Source: CAZJQD01 sp964548165 [NCBI: uncultured bacterium] (GTDB taxonomy: Bacteria; UBA8481). Taken from it: 64,000 nucleotides of DNA. A program made the translations under genes and the position numbers. Location: contig CAZJQD010000013.1 of NCBI GenBank assembly GCA_964548165.1, positions 1 through 64,000 of the forward strand, in the 5' to 3' direction. Numbering within the stretch: the stretch's first letter is position 1; each line of letters starts with the position of its first letter. Below, in pieces: positions 49,422 to 58,768 of this stretch. Below the pieces are notes generated by a model. That model was not told the DNA's origin, searched no databases, and worked only from the letters and a program-made list of their open reading frames with translations.

Positions 49422-52400
49422 GTGACCATTCATCCGGCCAACGAGCGGCATTTCGTGTCGCGCCCGCAATTCCGCGCCGCGCTGGCCGCCGCGGCCGGAA
49501 CCTGGTCGCTCGAATCTTCCCGCCATGGCGCACCCGTACCCGTTCGCGTCGCCGACGGGCGGTGGCTCCTGTCGCGCTATGACCCCGAGAAGGAGACGGC
49601 GCGGTGGCTGGCGACCCAGAATATCGCTCCCGACGAGCTTCCCGTCTTCATCGGGTTCAATCCATACATCCCGGGCGCCCTGGTGAACCGGCCGATCGTC
49701 ATGGTGGAGAAGGACGCGGGGCTCGTCGCCGCCTGCCTCGCGGGGATGGACCTGGGAGTCGCGCTCGAAGGCGTCTCGATCGTCCTCGATGAGAGCGGCT
49801 ACCAGATGATGTCGGCCGTCCGCAATGCCAACGACGTCTTCCGCCATCGCCGCCTCCGGCTCCTGCCTCTGCCCACGGCGGAGGACACGGCGTGGGTGAA
49901 GTCGGTGCTCGAACATGGCGTGAAGATCCAGCGCGAGCTCAGCCTCAACGCCATCTCCTATTCCTGCCAGCTCCCCAAGTGGATCTCGACCGTGCGCGCC
50001 AACCTGGCGACGATGATGAACGGGCCGGACGGGCGCTCGGTGTACGGGAGCCTCAACGGGGCGACTGCCATCCTGGTGGGGGCCGGCCCCTCGCTCGAGA
50101 AGAACATCGATCAACTCGCCGCCTGCCGCGGCCGCGCGCTCATCATCGCCGTGGACACGGCCTTGAGGCGCCTGGACCGCGCCGGGATCATTCCCGACGT
50201 CACGGTCGCCGTCGACGCGAACGACGCGAACGCGCGGGACGTCGACGGGCTGGGGGAGCGCCTGCTGGAAGAGAGCATCCTGGCGGCCGATCCGATCGTG
50301 GCGCCGGCGGTCGTCAGGGCCTTTCGCGGCCCGCGCACCTTCTTCCGGTCGATCAACTTCACGTTCGACCTGGAGGGCAACGCGGTCCCGATGGTCGAGC
50401 CGCTGGATTTTCTTCTTCATGAGATAGCCGGCCGGAACGTGATCGCGGCCTGGCAGAGCGGGGGGTCGGTCTCCACGAACGCCTTCAACCTCTGCCACCT
50501 GCTCGGCGTCTCCCGCGTGGTCCTGGTGGGGCAGGATCTTGCGTTCACGGAGGGGCGGGCGCATTCGTCCGGCGTCGGTCACGAGGACGAGCACGCCGGC
50601 CGCATGCTCGGCCGGTTCCGATCGCGCGAGATGCTGGTGCGCATGGCCACGCGGGATGGGGACTTTCTCGTTCCGGGCTGGAATGGCGGCATGGTACGGA
50701 CCAACGAGGTCCTCAGGGAGTATCTCAACTGGTTCGAGATGACGATGGAGCATGGATTCGGGCGCGTCTTCGCCGAGGTCATCGACGCGTCTGAGGGAGG
50801 CGCTTCCAAGAAGGGCATGACTCGGTCCACGCTCGCGGACGCCCTGAAGCGGCTGCCGGAAACGGGCGATCCGGCGGTGGCCCTGAGGCGGGCCCTGGCC
50901 GGCGCCGAGCCGGCCGGGGCTCCGGGCTGGGAGCGGCGCGTGGTGGCGTTCGTCGAGAAACTGCGGCGGCTGGCCGGCGCATCGCCCGAGGCCGTGACGC
51001 GCGAGCTGCCCCTGGCCCCTTGGCTTGTCCTGCCCGCGTGGATCGGGAGCTTCGACATGGATCCCGAGGATCGGCGGGCCGTGCAGAGCGGGGGCATCTC
51101 CAGTGCCGTGGACTTTCTCCTGAAGGTCTTCTCCGGGATGGCGGCAGAGTTCGAAGCGTCCGCCAGGTTCGCGTCATCCGCGGGCGGTCCCGCACCGGCG
51201 TCGCCGCGCTCAGCGACCACCGCGGCGGCCACTGCGCCGCGCGCTCCCTCGCCATTGCCGCCCGAGCCCGCCACGCCCGCGGGCCTTCACGTGACCGCGG
51301 CTGCCGACGGCTCGCCCATCCTCGCGCTGGCGACGGGAACCGGAGTTCGGCATTTGGACGCAAGCGATCGACCCGCGGCGACGGCGCAGCAGCGAGTCGA
51401 CCAGCTCGTGGCGGGCGGCCTCGATGGCGCGGGCCCGGAGGGGGCGCGCCCCGAGATGCTCGTGATCGTGGGCGTCGGCCTGGGGTATGAGCTGGAGGCC
51501 GCGGTCGCTCGGCGCGAGCTGACCGCGATCGTCCTGGTGGAGCCCGACGCGGGTGCGATCCGTCGTGCCCGGAAGATCAGGAACCTGGAGCACGCGCTCG
51601 CGGATCCGCGCGTGACGACCTTCATCGCTGAGAAGCCGCGGGCGATCTTCGAGCAACTGGCCGCGCGATTCGATCATGGCATGGAGTCGGGCCGGCACCT
51701 CGTGGTTCTGCCGCGCGCGCGGCGCATCGTTCACCCCTCGTGCGGCTTGGATCCCTCGGCCCTTGCCGCCGTCGAGGAACAGCTCGACGCGCTCCTCGTG
51801 GTCTCCGAGAGGAATCGCCGGACGCTGGCGCGTTTCGCCGAGCCCTGGCGGCGCAACATCCTCGCCAACATCCCCGCGATCCTGGCGGGAGGACGCCTGG
51901 CGGACCTGGAGGGCGCGGCGAAAGGGGTCCCCGCCGTCCTCCTCGCCGCCGGCCCCTCGCTCGACGGAGTCCTGGGCGAGCTCCGGCTGGAACTGGAGAA
52001 GCGAGGGGCCGCGCGACCGCTCGTCGTCGTCGTGGACACGGCGCTCAGAGCGGTGGCGAGGGCGGGGATCACGCCCGATCTCGTCGTGGCCGTCGACGCG
52101 TCCGACGAGAACCTGGGAGACTTCGAAGGCGTCTCGATCGACCAGGATCGGACGGCGCTCGTCTACGTGCCGGTGGTGCATCCCGCGATCCCCGCGTTGT
52201 TCGCGCGCCGTTTCGCGACCAGCTATGGGCATCCGGTGCAGGTCTGGCTGGAGGAAGCGACGGGCCGCGCCTTCGGATCGCTCTCGATCTCGGGGAGCGT
52301 GGCCACGCTGGCTTATGATCTCCTGCGCTACCTGGGCGCCAAGCCCATCATCCTCGCGGGGCTCGACCTTGCCGTCGGAGTGACCGGCCACACGCGGGGG

Positions 52401-52949
52401 GCCTTGACCGGGCAAGGCGAGGGGAGATTCGCCACGACCGAGACGCGTACCTGGAAGCATGCGCGCGGCGCGACGGTGCGTCGTCCGGGCTGGGGCGGCG
52501 GGAACGCCCGCACGACCGAGCAGATGCTCCGGTGGATCGAGTGGTTCGAGGGAGAACTGCTGCGCCGGCCCTGGCCGACGATCAACGCGACCGGCGGCGG
52601 GGCGAGGCTGGAGGGCGCGCAGGAGATGGGGCTCGTGGAGGCCCTGAAGCGGCACCCCGCGAAGCCCTGGTCGCTTCCGGCGCCGCGGCCGTTCACGGAG
52701 CGCGCCCAGGAGCGGGTGCGTCGGTCGCTTGCGGCGATTCGCGACGGGGTGCCCGACGCCGAGCCGCTCCTGTCCATCCTCCTGCGCTGGGACCTCTGCG
52801 TCTCAGGCGCGGTCCCGGCCCAGGCGGAATCCTCCCGGGTCCGGGGCTCAGCCGAGCAGACCTTGTGCGATGACCTCCGCCGGCAGGTCGCGGGGGTCCT
52901 GGCCGGGGAGGCCCGGCGCGAGTCGCGCCGGGGCGAAGCCCGGAAATAA
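49422..52949 (+). CDS. Giant tandem DUF115 protein (two MptE-like halves fused)
   Basis: A protein of about 1175 residues made of two Maf-type halves. The first half (about 1-590) has an N-terminal domain and a DUF115 core with AILVGAGPSLEKNIDQL, IIAVDTALRRLDRAGIIPDVTVAVDAND and VVLVGQDLAFTEGRAHSSG. A 60-residue Ala/Pro/Ser linker follows. The second half (about 640-1170) repeats the layout with VIVGVGLGYELEAAV, AVLLAAGPSLDGVLGEL, VVVDTALRAVARAGITPDLVVAVDASDEN and IILAGLDLAVGVTGHTRG. Both cores look intact. Translation probably starts at GTG 49422, right after the DUF2007 stop. Transfer of sugar to flagellin or another surface protein is inferred from the family. Confidence 0.8.
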   Translation: MTIHPANERHFVSRPQFRAALAAAAGTWSLESSRHGAPVPVRVADGRWLLSRYDPEKETARWLATQNIAPDELPVFIGFNPYIPGALVNRPIVMVEKDAGLVAACLAGMDLGVALEGVSIVLDESGYQMMSAVRNANDVFRHRRLRLLPLPTAEDTAWVKSVLEHGVKIQRELSLNAISYSCQLPKWISTVRANLATMMNGPDGRSVYGSLNGATAILVGAGPSLEKNIDQLAACRGRALIIAVDTALRRLDRAGIIPDVTVAVDANDANARDVDGLGERLLEESILAADPIVAPAVVRAFRGPRTFFRSINFTFDLEGNAVPMVEPLDFLLHEIAGRNVIAAWQSGGSVSTNAFNLCHLLGVSRVVLVGQDLAFTEGRAHSSGVGHEDEHAGRMLGRFRSREMLVRMATRDGDFLVPGWNGGMVRTNEVLREYLNWFEMTMEHGFGRVFAEVIDASEGGASKKGMTRSTLADALKRLPETGDPAVALRRALAGAEPAGAPGWERRVVAFVEKLRRLAGASPEAVTRELPLAPWLVLPAWIGSFDMDPEDRRAVQSGGISSAVDFLLKVFSGMAAEFEASARFASSAGGPAPASPRSATTAAATAPRAPSPLPPEPATPAGLHVTAAADGSPILALATGTGVRHLDASDRPAATAQQRVDQLVAGGLDGAGPEGARPEMLVIVGVGLGYELEAAVARRELTAIVLVEPDAGAIRRARKIRNLEHALADPRVTTFIAEKPRAIFEQLAARFDHGMESGRHLVVLPRARRIVHPSCGLDPSALAAVEEQLDALLVVSERNRRTLARFAEPWRRNILANIPAILAGGRLADLEGAAKGVPAVLLAAGPSLDGVLGELRLELEKRGAARPLVVVVDTALRAVARAGITPDLVVAVDASDENLGDFEGVSIDQDRTALVYVPVVHPAIPALFARRFATSYGHPVQVWLEEATGRAFGSLSISGSVATLAYDLLRYLGAKPIILAGLDLAVGVTGHTRGALTGQGEGRFATTETRTWKHARGATVRRPGWGGGNARTTEQMLRWIEWFEGELLRRPWPTINATGGGARLEGAQEMGLVEALKRHPAKPWSLPAPRPFTERAQERVRRSLAAIRDGVPDAEPLLSILLRWDLCVSGAVPAQAESSRVRGSAEQTLCDDLRRQVAGVLAGEARRESRRGEARK

Positions 52950-53033
52950 TCCCACCAACCCGTCGCATTTCAAACCCCGGTCGTACTATAGTGAATGTGG
53001 TGGACGTCGCCAGGGGGCGGCAGGGGGGGACGC

Positions 53034-53696
53034 ATGCCGATACATGACGCCAATTTCAAGGAACCGACGGTGACCGAGCAGGTCATGATCGTCACGCTCC
53101 GGGAAGTGATCGAGGGGCTGATGTATCACAACGAGAATGTCCGCATGAGCGACGCGTTGAACGCCGAGGCCAAGCAGCATAGCCGCTACGTCTCGTTGAA
53201 GGACGCCGTGGTCTACTCCATCGCCACCGGCCGCGAGATCCTGCGAACCGCCTTTCTCGTGGTCTCGCACAGCCACATCATCTACATGACGCCGAAAGCG
53301 GCGGTGCGCGTTGCCGTCCACCCGGGCCTCGAGGAGGAGAACGGCAAGGGCGAAGCGGGCGCCGATGTCGGTTCGGACGATCTGCTCCCGGATACGCCCG
53401 AGATTCACTGGCACTCCGTGGCGCCGGCCGGGGTGCCGATGAGCCCCCAGGCGGGTCGGGGAGCGTCGGCCTCGGCCGTCGCGGCCGCCACGGTGGGAGC
53501 AACCAGCACGGCAGGCGCCACCAGGAACATGGACGCGTCCGCCAAGGTCTCCGCCGAGCCTTCGCCGATGGTGCACGCGCCGAGCGATCAGCACCTGGCA
53601 TCCCGCCAGGCCATGCTCAAGACGCTCGCCGCGATCCGCGCTCACGCGGAGGATCACAAGGCCGTGATGGGCGCGGCCGGTCGGGACCTGGACTGA
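53034..53696 (+). CDS. Unrecognised protein upstream of the CpaF ATPase
   Basis: A 220-residue protein I do not recognise. The first 100 residues look folded (VTEQVMIVTLREVIEGLMYHNENVRMSDALNAEAKQH, YVSLKDAVVYSIATGREILRTAFLVVSHSHIIYM). The rest is a low-complexity Ala/Ser/Thr-rich linker ending in a short helix (SRQAMLKTLAAIRAHAEDHKAVM). No signal peptide, membrane helix or cysteine motif is present. The ATG at 53034 follows a G-rich ribosome site. It ends about 15 nt before the CpaF gene, so the two are probably co-transcribed and may cooperate. Confidence 0.65.
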   Translation: MPIHDANFKEPTVTEQVMIVTLREVIEGLMYHNENVRMSDALNAEAKQHSRYVSLKDAVVYSIATGREILRTAFLVVSHSHIIYMTPKAAVRVAVHPGLEEENGKGEAGADVGSDDLLPDTPEIHWHSVAPAGVPMSPQAGRGASASAVAAATVGATSTAGATRNMDASAKVSAEPSPMVHAPSDQHLASRQAMLKTLAAIRAHAEDHKAVMGAAGRDLD

Positions 53697-53710
53697 GGGG
53701 ATAGTTGCCG

Positions 53711-55123
53711 GTGGCCACCGCGACCCCTGCTCCACCGCTTGCCGCAGAAGATTCGGTGGCGATGGCCGGCGAAGAGCGCCGCGCGATCCTGAGCCGGCTC
53801 CTCGTAAGGCTCCTCAAGCTCGTGTCGCAGGACGAACGAGGGCAGACGATCGCGCGGTCCGCTCACCCCGACGAGGTCGCCAGCGAGCTGGCCGCGATGG
53901 GCGAGCGCGCGCTCGATAATCTCCCGCTTCCTGAGGGCTTTTTTCTGACCAAGGCCTGCCGCCAGCAGTTGCTCGTCATGCTCCATAACGAGATCCTCGG
54001 CTTTGGACCGATCCAGGATCTCCTGGACGACAATAACATCGAGGAGATCATGGTGAACGGCCCGGACAGGGTCTTCGTGGAGCGAAGGGGAAAGATTCAA
54101 CCTGTTACTGTCCACTTTCGCGATCGCGACCACCTGATGAACCTGATCCAGCGCATCGTCTGGAGATTGGGGCGCCGGATCGACGAGGCCTCGCCGCTCG
54201 TGGACGCCCGTTTGCCCGACGGCTCGCGCGTCCACGCCGCGATCGCGCCCGTTGCGCTTCGCGGCCCCTACCTCACGATTCGCAAGTTCGCGGCCACGGC
54301 GATGACGTTGAATGGCCTGGTGGAGCGCCATTGCCTGAACGCGGCCATGGCCGAGTTTCTCCGCAATGCCGTGGAGGCCCGGCTCAACATCATCGTCTCC
54401 GGTGGTACGAGCTCGGGAAAGACGACGTTCCTGAACGTGCTGGCCTCGCTGACGCCGCCGCAAGAGCGGTTGGTCACGATCGAGGACGCGGCGGAACTGC
54501 AGATGGGCACGCACGAGAACGTCTGCGCGTTCGAGGCTCGGCCGGCCAACATCGAGGGGAGAGGGGCCATCACGATCCGTGACCTCATCCGTAACGCCCT
54601 CAGGATGCGGCCGGATCGGTTGATCGTGGGGGAAGTGCGCGGCGCCGAGTCGCTCGACATGCTCCAGGCCATGAACACGGGGCACGAGGGCTCCTTCACG
54701 ACCGTGCACGCCAACTCGGCCCAGGACCTCTTTTCGCGCCTGGAGACCATGGTCTGCATGGGCGCCACCGAGCTCCCGGTCACGGCGATCCGCGACATCA
54801 TCGCCTCCGCCGTGCACCTCGTGGTGCAGGTCGCCCGGCGGCCGGACGGTCAGCGCCAGGTCGTGGAGATCGCCGAGGTCTGCGGCGTCGGCGAGGACGG
54901 GCGCATCGCGGTGAATCCCATCTGGACGTGGGACGTGGTCGGTTACGGCGCGGACGGGACGGTGGAGAGCGCCTTCCGGTGGCACGGGGTGCCGCTCAGG
55001 ACGCGCGCGCGCTTCGAGGCGCATGGCCGTCGCTGGCTTCCGCCGACAGCGGCGGCGGCTCGCGCCACCCAGGACGGCGAGGTCGTCAACAGCTTCCTGG
55101 ATCGCCTCCAGAAGGACCTGTGA
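53711..55123 (+). CDS. cpaF: CpaF/TadA-type secretion ATPase
   Basis: A hexameric secretion ATPase of about 470 residues of the type II/IV family, as used in Tad pili. The N-terminal domain includes LGFGPIQDLLDDNNIEEIMVNGPDRVFVERRG and LVDARLPDGSRVHAAIAP. The catalytic core has Walker A GGTSSGKTTF, VTIEDAAELQM (Asp box), Walker B region LIVGEVRGAESLDMLQAMNTGHEG and the His-box FTTVHANS. The GTG at 53711 is preferred over the TTG at 53705. No tadB, tadC, pilin or secretin gene accompanies it. It either powers a system encoded elsewhere or acts with the unknown upstream protein. Confidence 0.88.
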   Translation: MATATPAPPLAAEDSVAMAGEERRAILSRLLVRLLKLVSQDERGQTIARSAHPDEVASELAAMGERALDNLPLPEGFFLTKACRQQLLVMLHNEILGFGPIQDLLDDNNIEEIMVNGPDRVFVERRGKIQPVTVHFRDRDHLMNLIQRIVWRLGRRIDEASPLVDARLPDGSRVHAAIAPVALRGPYLTIRKFAATAMTLNGLVERHCLNAAMAEFLRNAVEARLNIIVSGGTSSGKTTFLNVLASLTPPQERLVTIEDAAELQMGTHENVCAFEARPANIEGRGAITIRDLIRNALRMRPDRLIVGEVRGAESLDMLQAMNTGHEGSFTTVHANSAQDLFSRLETMVCMGATELPVTAIRDIIASAVHLVVQVARRPDGQRQVVEIAEVCGVGEDGRIAVNPIWTWDVVGYGADGTVESAFRWHGVPLRTRARFEAHGRRWLPPTAAAARATQDGEVVNSFLDRLQKDL

Positions 55124-55129
55124 GCGGCC

Positions 55130-55813
55130 TCAGGCCGCGGCTGATCCGGCTGATCTTTCCTTGTAGACCGTCCAGGCAATGGGCAGGAGCGAGAGGAAAA
55201 CGATGGCGAGCGCGATCTTGTCGATGTGAAGTTCGAGCGGGAAGCCGAGCGTCGTGCGGGTCCATCCACCGAGAAAATAGCCTGCCAGGACCATGCTCCA
55301 GACCCAGGTGAAGGCGCCCAGGATGTTGAAGGTCATGAAGACGGGAAATCGCATCTTGACGATCCCCGCGACGATGGGCGCAAAGGTTCGGACGAACGGA
55401 ACCCACCGTCCGGCTACGATGAAGAAGGTGCCCCAGCGCCCGTAGAATTCTTCGGTCTTCCTCAGCCAGGCCTTCTTGAAGAGCGGGATACCGAGGATCG
55501 ATCGGTCGGGCCACGAGTAAAGCGCGCGTCCGAAGAATGTGCCGATCCAGTAGCCGACCTGGTCGCCCATGATTCCGCAGGCAGGCACGATGACGAGGAG
55601 TTGCCAGAGTGGCAGCAGCGCGTGTCCGTCAGGTCCGGGCGTGGCCGCGAAGATGCCGCAGAGCACGAGGAGCGAATCGCCCGGGAGCAGTGCGAAGAAA
55701 CCCGTCTCGGCGAAGATGATGAGACAGATGACAGGGATGCCTCCGGTCTGGATGAGCCAGGTAATTCCCTCGGGCGAGAAAAGCCAGACGAACTGGTGGA
55801 TGAGGTCAATCAT
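55130..55813 (-). CDS. DedA-family membrane protein
   Basis: A 227-residue integral membrane protein with four to five hydrophobic segments. Family marks are FAETGFFALLPGDSLLVLCGIFAA near the N-terminus, GDQVGYWIGTFFGRAL, and FYGRWGTFFIVAGRWVPFVRTFAPIVAGIVKM. DedA proteins are thought to move polyprenyl or phospholipid carriers across the inner membrane. The acidic and arginine residues important in the family (E in FAETG, R in GRWVPFVRT) are present. It converges with cpaF with only six bases between the stops. Confidence 0.92.
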   Translation of the reverse strand: MIDLIHQFVWLFSPEGITWLIQTGGIPVICLIIFAETGFFALLPGDSLLVLCGIFAATPGPDGHALLPLWQLLVIVPACGIMGDQVGYWIGTFFGRALYSWPDRSILGIPLFKKAWLRKTEEFYGRWGTFFIVAGRWVPFVRTFAPIVAGIVKMRFPVFMTFNILGAFTWVWSMVLAGYFLGGWTRTTLGFPLELHIDKIALAIVFLSLLPIAWTVYKERSAGSAAA

Positions 55814-55857
55814 GGTGCCAAGGAGAATATCGGCGCGCGGACAGACTGCAAGCCAAC

Positions 55858-55974
55858 GGTGTCAGGCTAGCAGTTTCGCGGCTTCATCGGGGCAATCCGA
55901 ACTCATCTAGTTGCAGGGTGGTGTCATCGAGTGGCACGCTGTCTGGCGGAACTTCGAGACTGCTAGCCTGACCC
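55858..55974. repeat. Inverted-repeat intergenic element, copy D
   Basis: A 117-bp element between the DedA and MFS genes, ending 10 nt from the MFS stop codon. The arms 55859-55878 and 55955-55974 are inverted copies with 18 of 20 matches. The left end reads GGTGTCAGGCTAGCAG, the same terminus as copies A to C. The interior contains another GGTGTCA (55920-55926). No gene or T-tract is present. Confidence 0.72.
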
Positions 55975-55984
55975 TCTTTGTCGG

Positions 55985-57214
55985 TCAACCCGGGAGGATA
56001 CCGGCGTCGTCGGTAGGTGGCTCGTGCAGGTCGCGCGCGTCCGGAGAGGGGGACGGGGCGACGGGACCGGGGTGCAGGCCGAGCAGGAGGAGGCTGGCAA
56101 GGACCGTGACGATGCCGGCGCCGAGCCCGGTGGCGGAGTAGCCGCCGCGCGCATAGAGCCATCCGCCTGCGGCGGCCCCGGTCGCCATGCCGGTGAGGAT
56201 GGCCGTGTTGTTGACCAGGAGCAGGGGACCGCGACTCGCGGCCGGCACGAGCTCGCCGAGAGCGGCCATGGTCGCGGTGAAGCGCCACGAGGCCAAGGGA
56301 CTGCAGAGCGCGTAGGCGACGGCGGCGGCGCCGAGTGCGCCGATATGCGGGAGCCCGACGAAGAGGGCGGCCATCGCCGTGTTCGCGAGAAACGCGATCG
56401 GGCGGCGACCGAAGCGATCAGAGACGCGACCCGCCAGGGGCGCGGCGAAGAAGGCGGCGATACCGGAAGAGAGGAAGATGAATCCGACGACGGAGGTCGA
56501 GACGCCGAAACGGGTCTCGATCCAGGGGGCGAGGTAGGTCGAGCTGGCCGTGAAGCCGGCGCCGTATCCGAAGTACGTGAGGAGTCCCCACGGGACGCCG
56601 CGCGTGGTCAAGAGCGGCGCGTAATCCCGGAGCGTGAAGACGCCTCCCTGTTCGCCCTCGGGCACGCGCCTCACGAACCAGGCGGCGGACGCGACGGCCG
56701 CGCCCGTCGTGGCGAAAGCGAGGCGCCAGGAGATGCGGTCGGCCAGGACGGTGTTGAGCGGAAGAAAGAGGATCGTGGCCAGGAAGAATCCCGCGGTCAG
56801 CCAGCCGATGGCGCCGGCGCGTTCCTCCCGGGGCAGGACCTGGAGCACGTGGACGTGGCAGAGCGTCATGGCCACGCCGCCCCCGACGCCACAGGCGGCG
56901 CGCGCGATGACGAGCCCCGGAAGCCCCGGGGCGAGGGCGGCGATCGCGTTGCCCGCGGCCAGCACCAGGAGTCCTGCCCTCAGCGAAGCAATCGTGCCGC
57001 GGCGGACGACGAGCGGCGCCAGGAACGGGGTGGCCAGGGCGGAGGCGAGTGCGTACGAGGTGACGAGCCAGCCGATGGCATCGGGCGTGGTCGCGAAGGC
57101 GCGCGCGAGCAGGGCCGTGAGCGGCGTGACGAGCTGCATGTCCACGGCGCCCACGGCGATGGTGACCATCATGGGGATGACGACGCGGCGTCGGGTGTCG
57201 CCGGTGGTGTTCAT
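55985..57214 (-). CDS. MFS transporter, drug-efflux type
   Basis: A 409-residue twelve-helix major facilitator. The start (VTIAVGAVDMQLVTPLTALLARAFATTPDAIGWLVTSYALASALATPFLAPLVVRRG) matches the DHA1/AraJ-like efflux group. The conserved loop between helices 2 and 3 appears as APLVVRRGTIASLRAG, and the one between helices 8 and 9 as GRVSDRFGRRPIAFL. The substrate cannot be read from sequence. It is transcribed alone, 48 nt downstream of the nupC-like gene stop, on the same strand. Repeat element D lies after its stop. Confidence 0.87.
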   Translation of the reverse strand: MNTTGDTRRRVVIPMMVTIAVGAVDMQLVTPLTALLARAFATTPDAIGWLVTSYALASALATPFLAPLVVRRGTIASLRAGLLVLAAGNAIAALAPGLPGLVIARAACGVGGGVAMTLCHVHVLQVLPREERAGAIGWLTAGFFLATILFLPLNTVLADRISWRLAFATTGAAVASAAWFVRRVPEGEQGGVFTLRDYAPLLTTRGVPWGLLTYFGYGAGFTASSTYLAPWIETRFGVSTSVVGFIFLSSGIAAFFAAPLAGRVSDRFGRRPIAFLANTAMAALFVGLPHIGALGAAAVAYALCSPLASWRFTATMAALGELVPAASRGPLLLVNNTAILTGMATGAAAGGWLYARGGYSATGLGAGIVTVLASLLLLGLHPGPVAPSPSPDARDLHEPPTDDAGILPG

Positions 57215-57262
57215 GAGACGACGGCGCTCTGCGTTCCTGGCATCACGAAGGAGAGAGAATAA

Positions 57263-58756
57263 TCAGGGGGTGGCGGCGAGCGGAGAGTCCGTCGGGTTCT
57301 TCGCGGAAGGATCGCCCGCGGGCTTGGCGAGCTCGGGTCCAGGCGCCTGGCTGCCAGCTACCTGCTCCTGCGCCGACCGGGTCTCCATCAGCGCCGCATG
57401 CTCCGTCTCGATCGTCCCCGCGACGGCGGCCGTCATGAAGCACGCGAGCGTGCCCGCGATCATGGCGCGCAGGCCGATGCGCGCGAGGTCGTGCCGCCGC
57501 TCGGGCGCCAGGGCGCTGATGCCGCCGATCTGGATCCCGATGGAGGCAAAGTTCGAGAAGCCGCAGAGCGCGTAGATGGCGATGATCGTCGAGCGGGGGC
57601 TCATCTTGTCCACCAGGCTCACCATGTCCAGGTAGGCCACGAACTCGTTCACCACCGTCTTCGTGCCCATCAACTGGCCCACGAGGCGGCAGTCCTCGGC
57701 GCGGACACCCATGATCCAGGCGAGGGGCGCCATCACCACCCCGAAGATCTCCTTCAAGGTGGTGGGGAAGGGCGTGACGCCGAGGGCGGCCAGCGGACCG
57801 CCGAGGACGGGTTCGATCCAGGGAGCGGCCAGCCCGACGGCGGCGTCGATGAGCGCGATGAGCGCGATGAAGGCGATGAGCATGGCGGCGACGTTGAGGG
57901 AGAGCTGGAGGCCCTCGGTGGCGCCGCGGGAGGCGGCATCGATGCCGTTGGTGTCGACGCGCGGGATGGCGACCTTGGCCCCCGTGGCTGTCTCCGGCGT
58001 TCCCTCCTCGGGGCACATGATCTTGGCCATGACGAGGGCGGCGGGCGCCGACATCACGGAGGCGGCCATGAGGTGCCCGGCGATCTGGGGGAACTCGTGC
58101 ATGAGGAACCCGACGTAGGCGGCCATGACGCCGCCGGCAACCGTGGCGAATCCGCCGGTCATGACGCAGAAGAGCTCGGAGGTCGTCATCTTCAGGAGAT
58201 AGGGGCGGACGATGAGCGGCGCCTCGGTCTGCCCCACGAAGATGTTGGCGGAGGCCGAGAGCGTCTCGGCGCCGGAGGTCTTGAGCGTCTTCTCCATCAC
58301 CCAGGAGAAGGCCTTCACGACATGTTGCATGACGCCGTAGTGGTAGAGCACGGCCATGAGCGCGGAGAAGAAGATGATCGTCGGGAGGACCGAGAAGGCG
58401 AAGAAGGCGCCGGCGTTGGCCATGCCCGTGATCGCGCCCGGGAGGACGGGACCCATGACGTCCTCGATGCCTCCGACGGGAACGCCGACCGGGACGTTGT
58501 TGTCGACGAGGTTGCCGAAGACGAACCGGGAGCCGGCCTTGGCGAATCCGAGGAGCGCGACGATGACGTCGTTGAAGAAGAAGAAGAAGTTCCGCCCGGG
58601 CTCGGTCTTCAAGACGAGGAACGCGAAACCGACCTGGAGGGCGGTTCCGCCGATCACGATCCGCCACGAGATGGCCCGGCGATTCGTGGAGAGCGCCCAG
58701 GCGATCCCGATGAGAACGAGCATGCCGACGAGGGAGCGGAGTTCCAGGAGGCCCAT
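57263..58756 (-). CDS. nupC: NupC/CNT-family concentrative nucleoside transporter
   Basis: A 497-residue membrane protein that imports nucleosides with Na+ or H+. Family motifs are FFSALMAVLYHYGVMQHVVKAFSWVMEKTL, SASANIFVGQTEAPLIVRPYL, AASVMSAPAALVMAKIM, MGTKTVVNEFVAYLDM and ALCGFSNFASIGIQIGGISALAPERRHDLARIGLRAMIAGTLA. The C-terminal 60 residues are a hydrophilic Ala/Pro/Glu tail not common in the family. It is 12 nt downstream of a Ser/Thr kinase gene, which suggests that transport may be under kinase control. Confidence 0.93.
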   Translation of the reverse strand: MGLLELRSLVGMLVLIGIAWALSTNRRAISWRIVIGGTALQVGFAFLVLKTEPGRNFFFFFNDVIVALLGFAKAGSRFVFGNLVDNNVPVGVPVGGIEDVMGPVLPGAITGMANAGAFFAFSVLPTIIFFSALMAVLYHYGVMQHVVKAFSWVMEKTLKTSGAETLSASANIFVGQTEAPLIVRPYLLKMTTSELFCVMTGGFATVAGGVMAAYVGFLMHEFPQIAGHLMAASVMSAPAALVMAKIMCPEEGTPETATGAKVAIPRVDTNGIDAASRGATEGLQLSLNVAAMLIAFIALIALIDAAVGLAAPWIEPVLGGPLAALGVTPFPTTLKEIFGVVMAPLAWIMGVRAEDCRLVGQLMGTKTVVNEFVAYLDMVSLVDKMSPRSTIIAIYALCGFSNFASIGIQIGGISALAPERRHDLARIGLRAMIAGTLACFMTAAVAGTIETEHAALMETRSAQEQVAGSQAPGPELAKPAGDPSAKNPTDSPLAATP

Positions 58757-58768
58757 GGGCTCGCCGCT

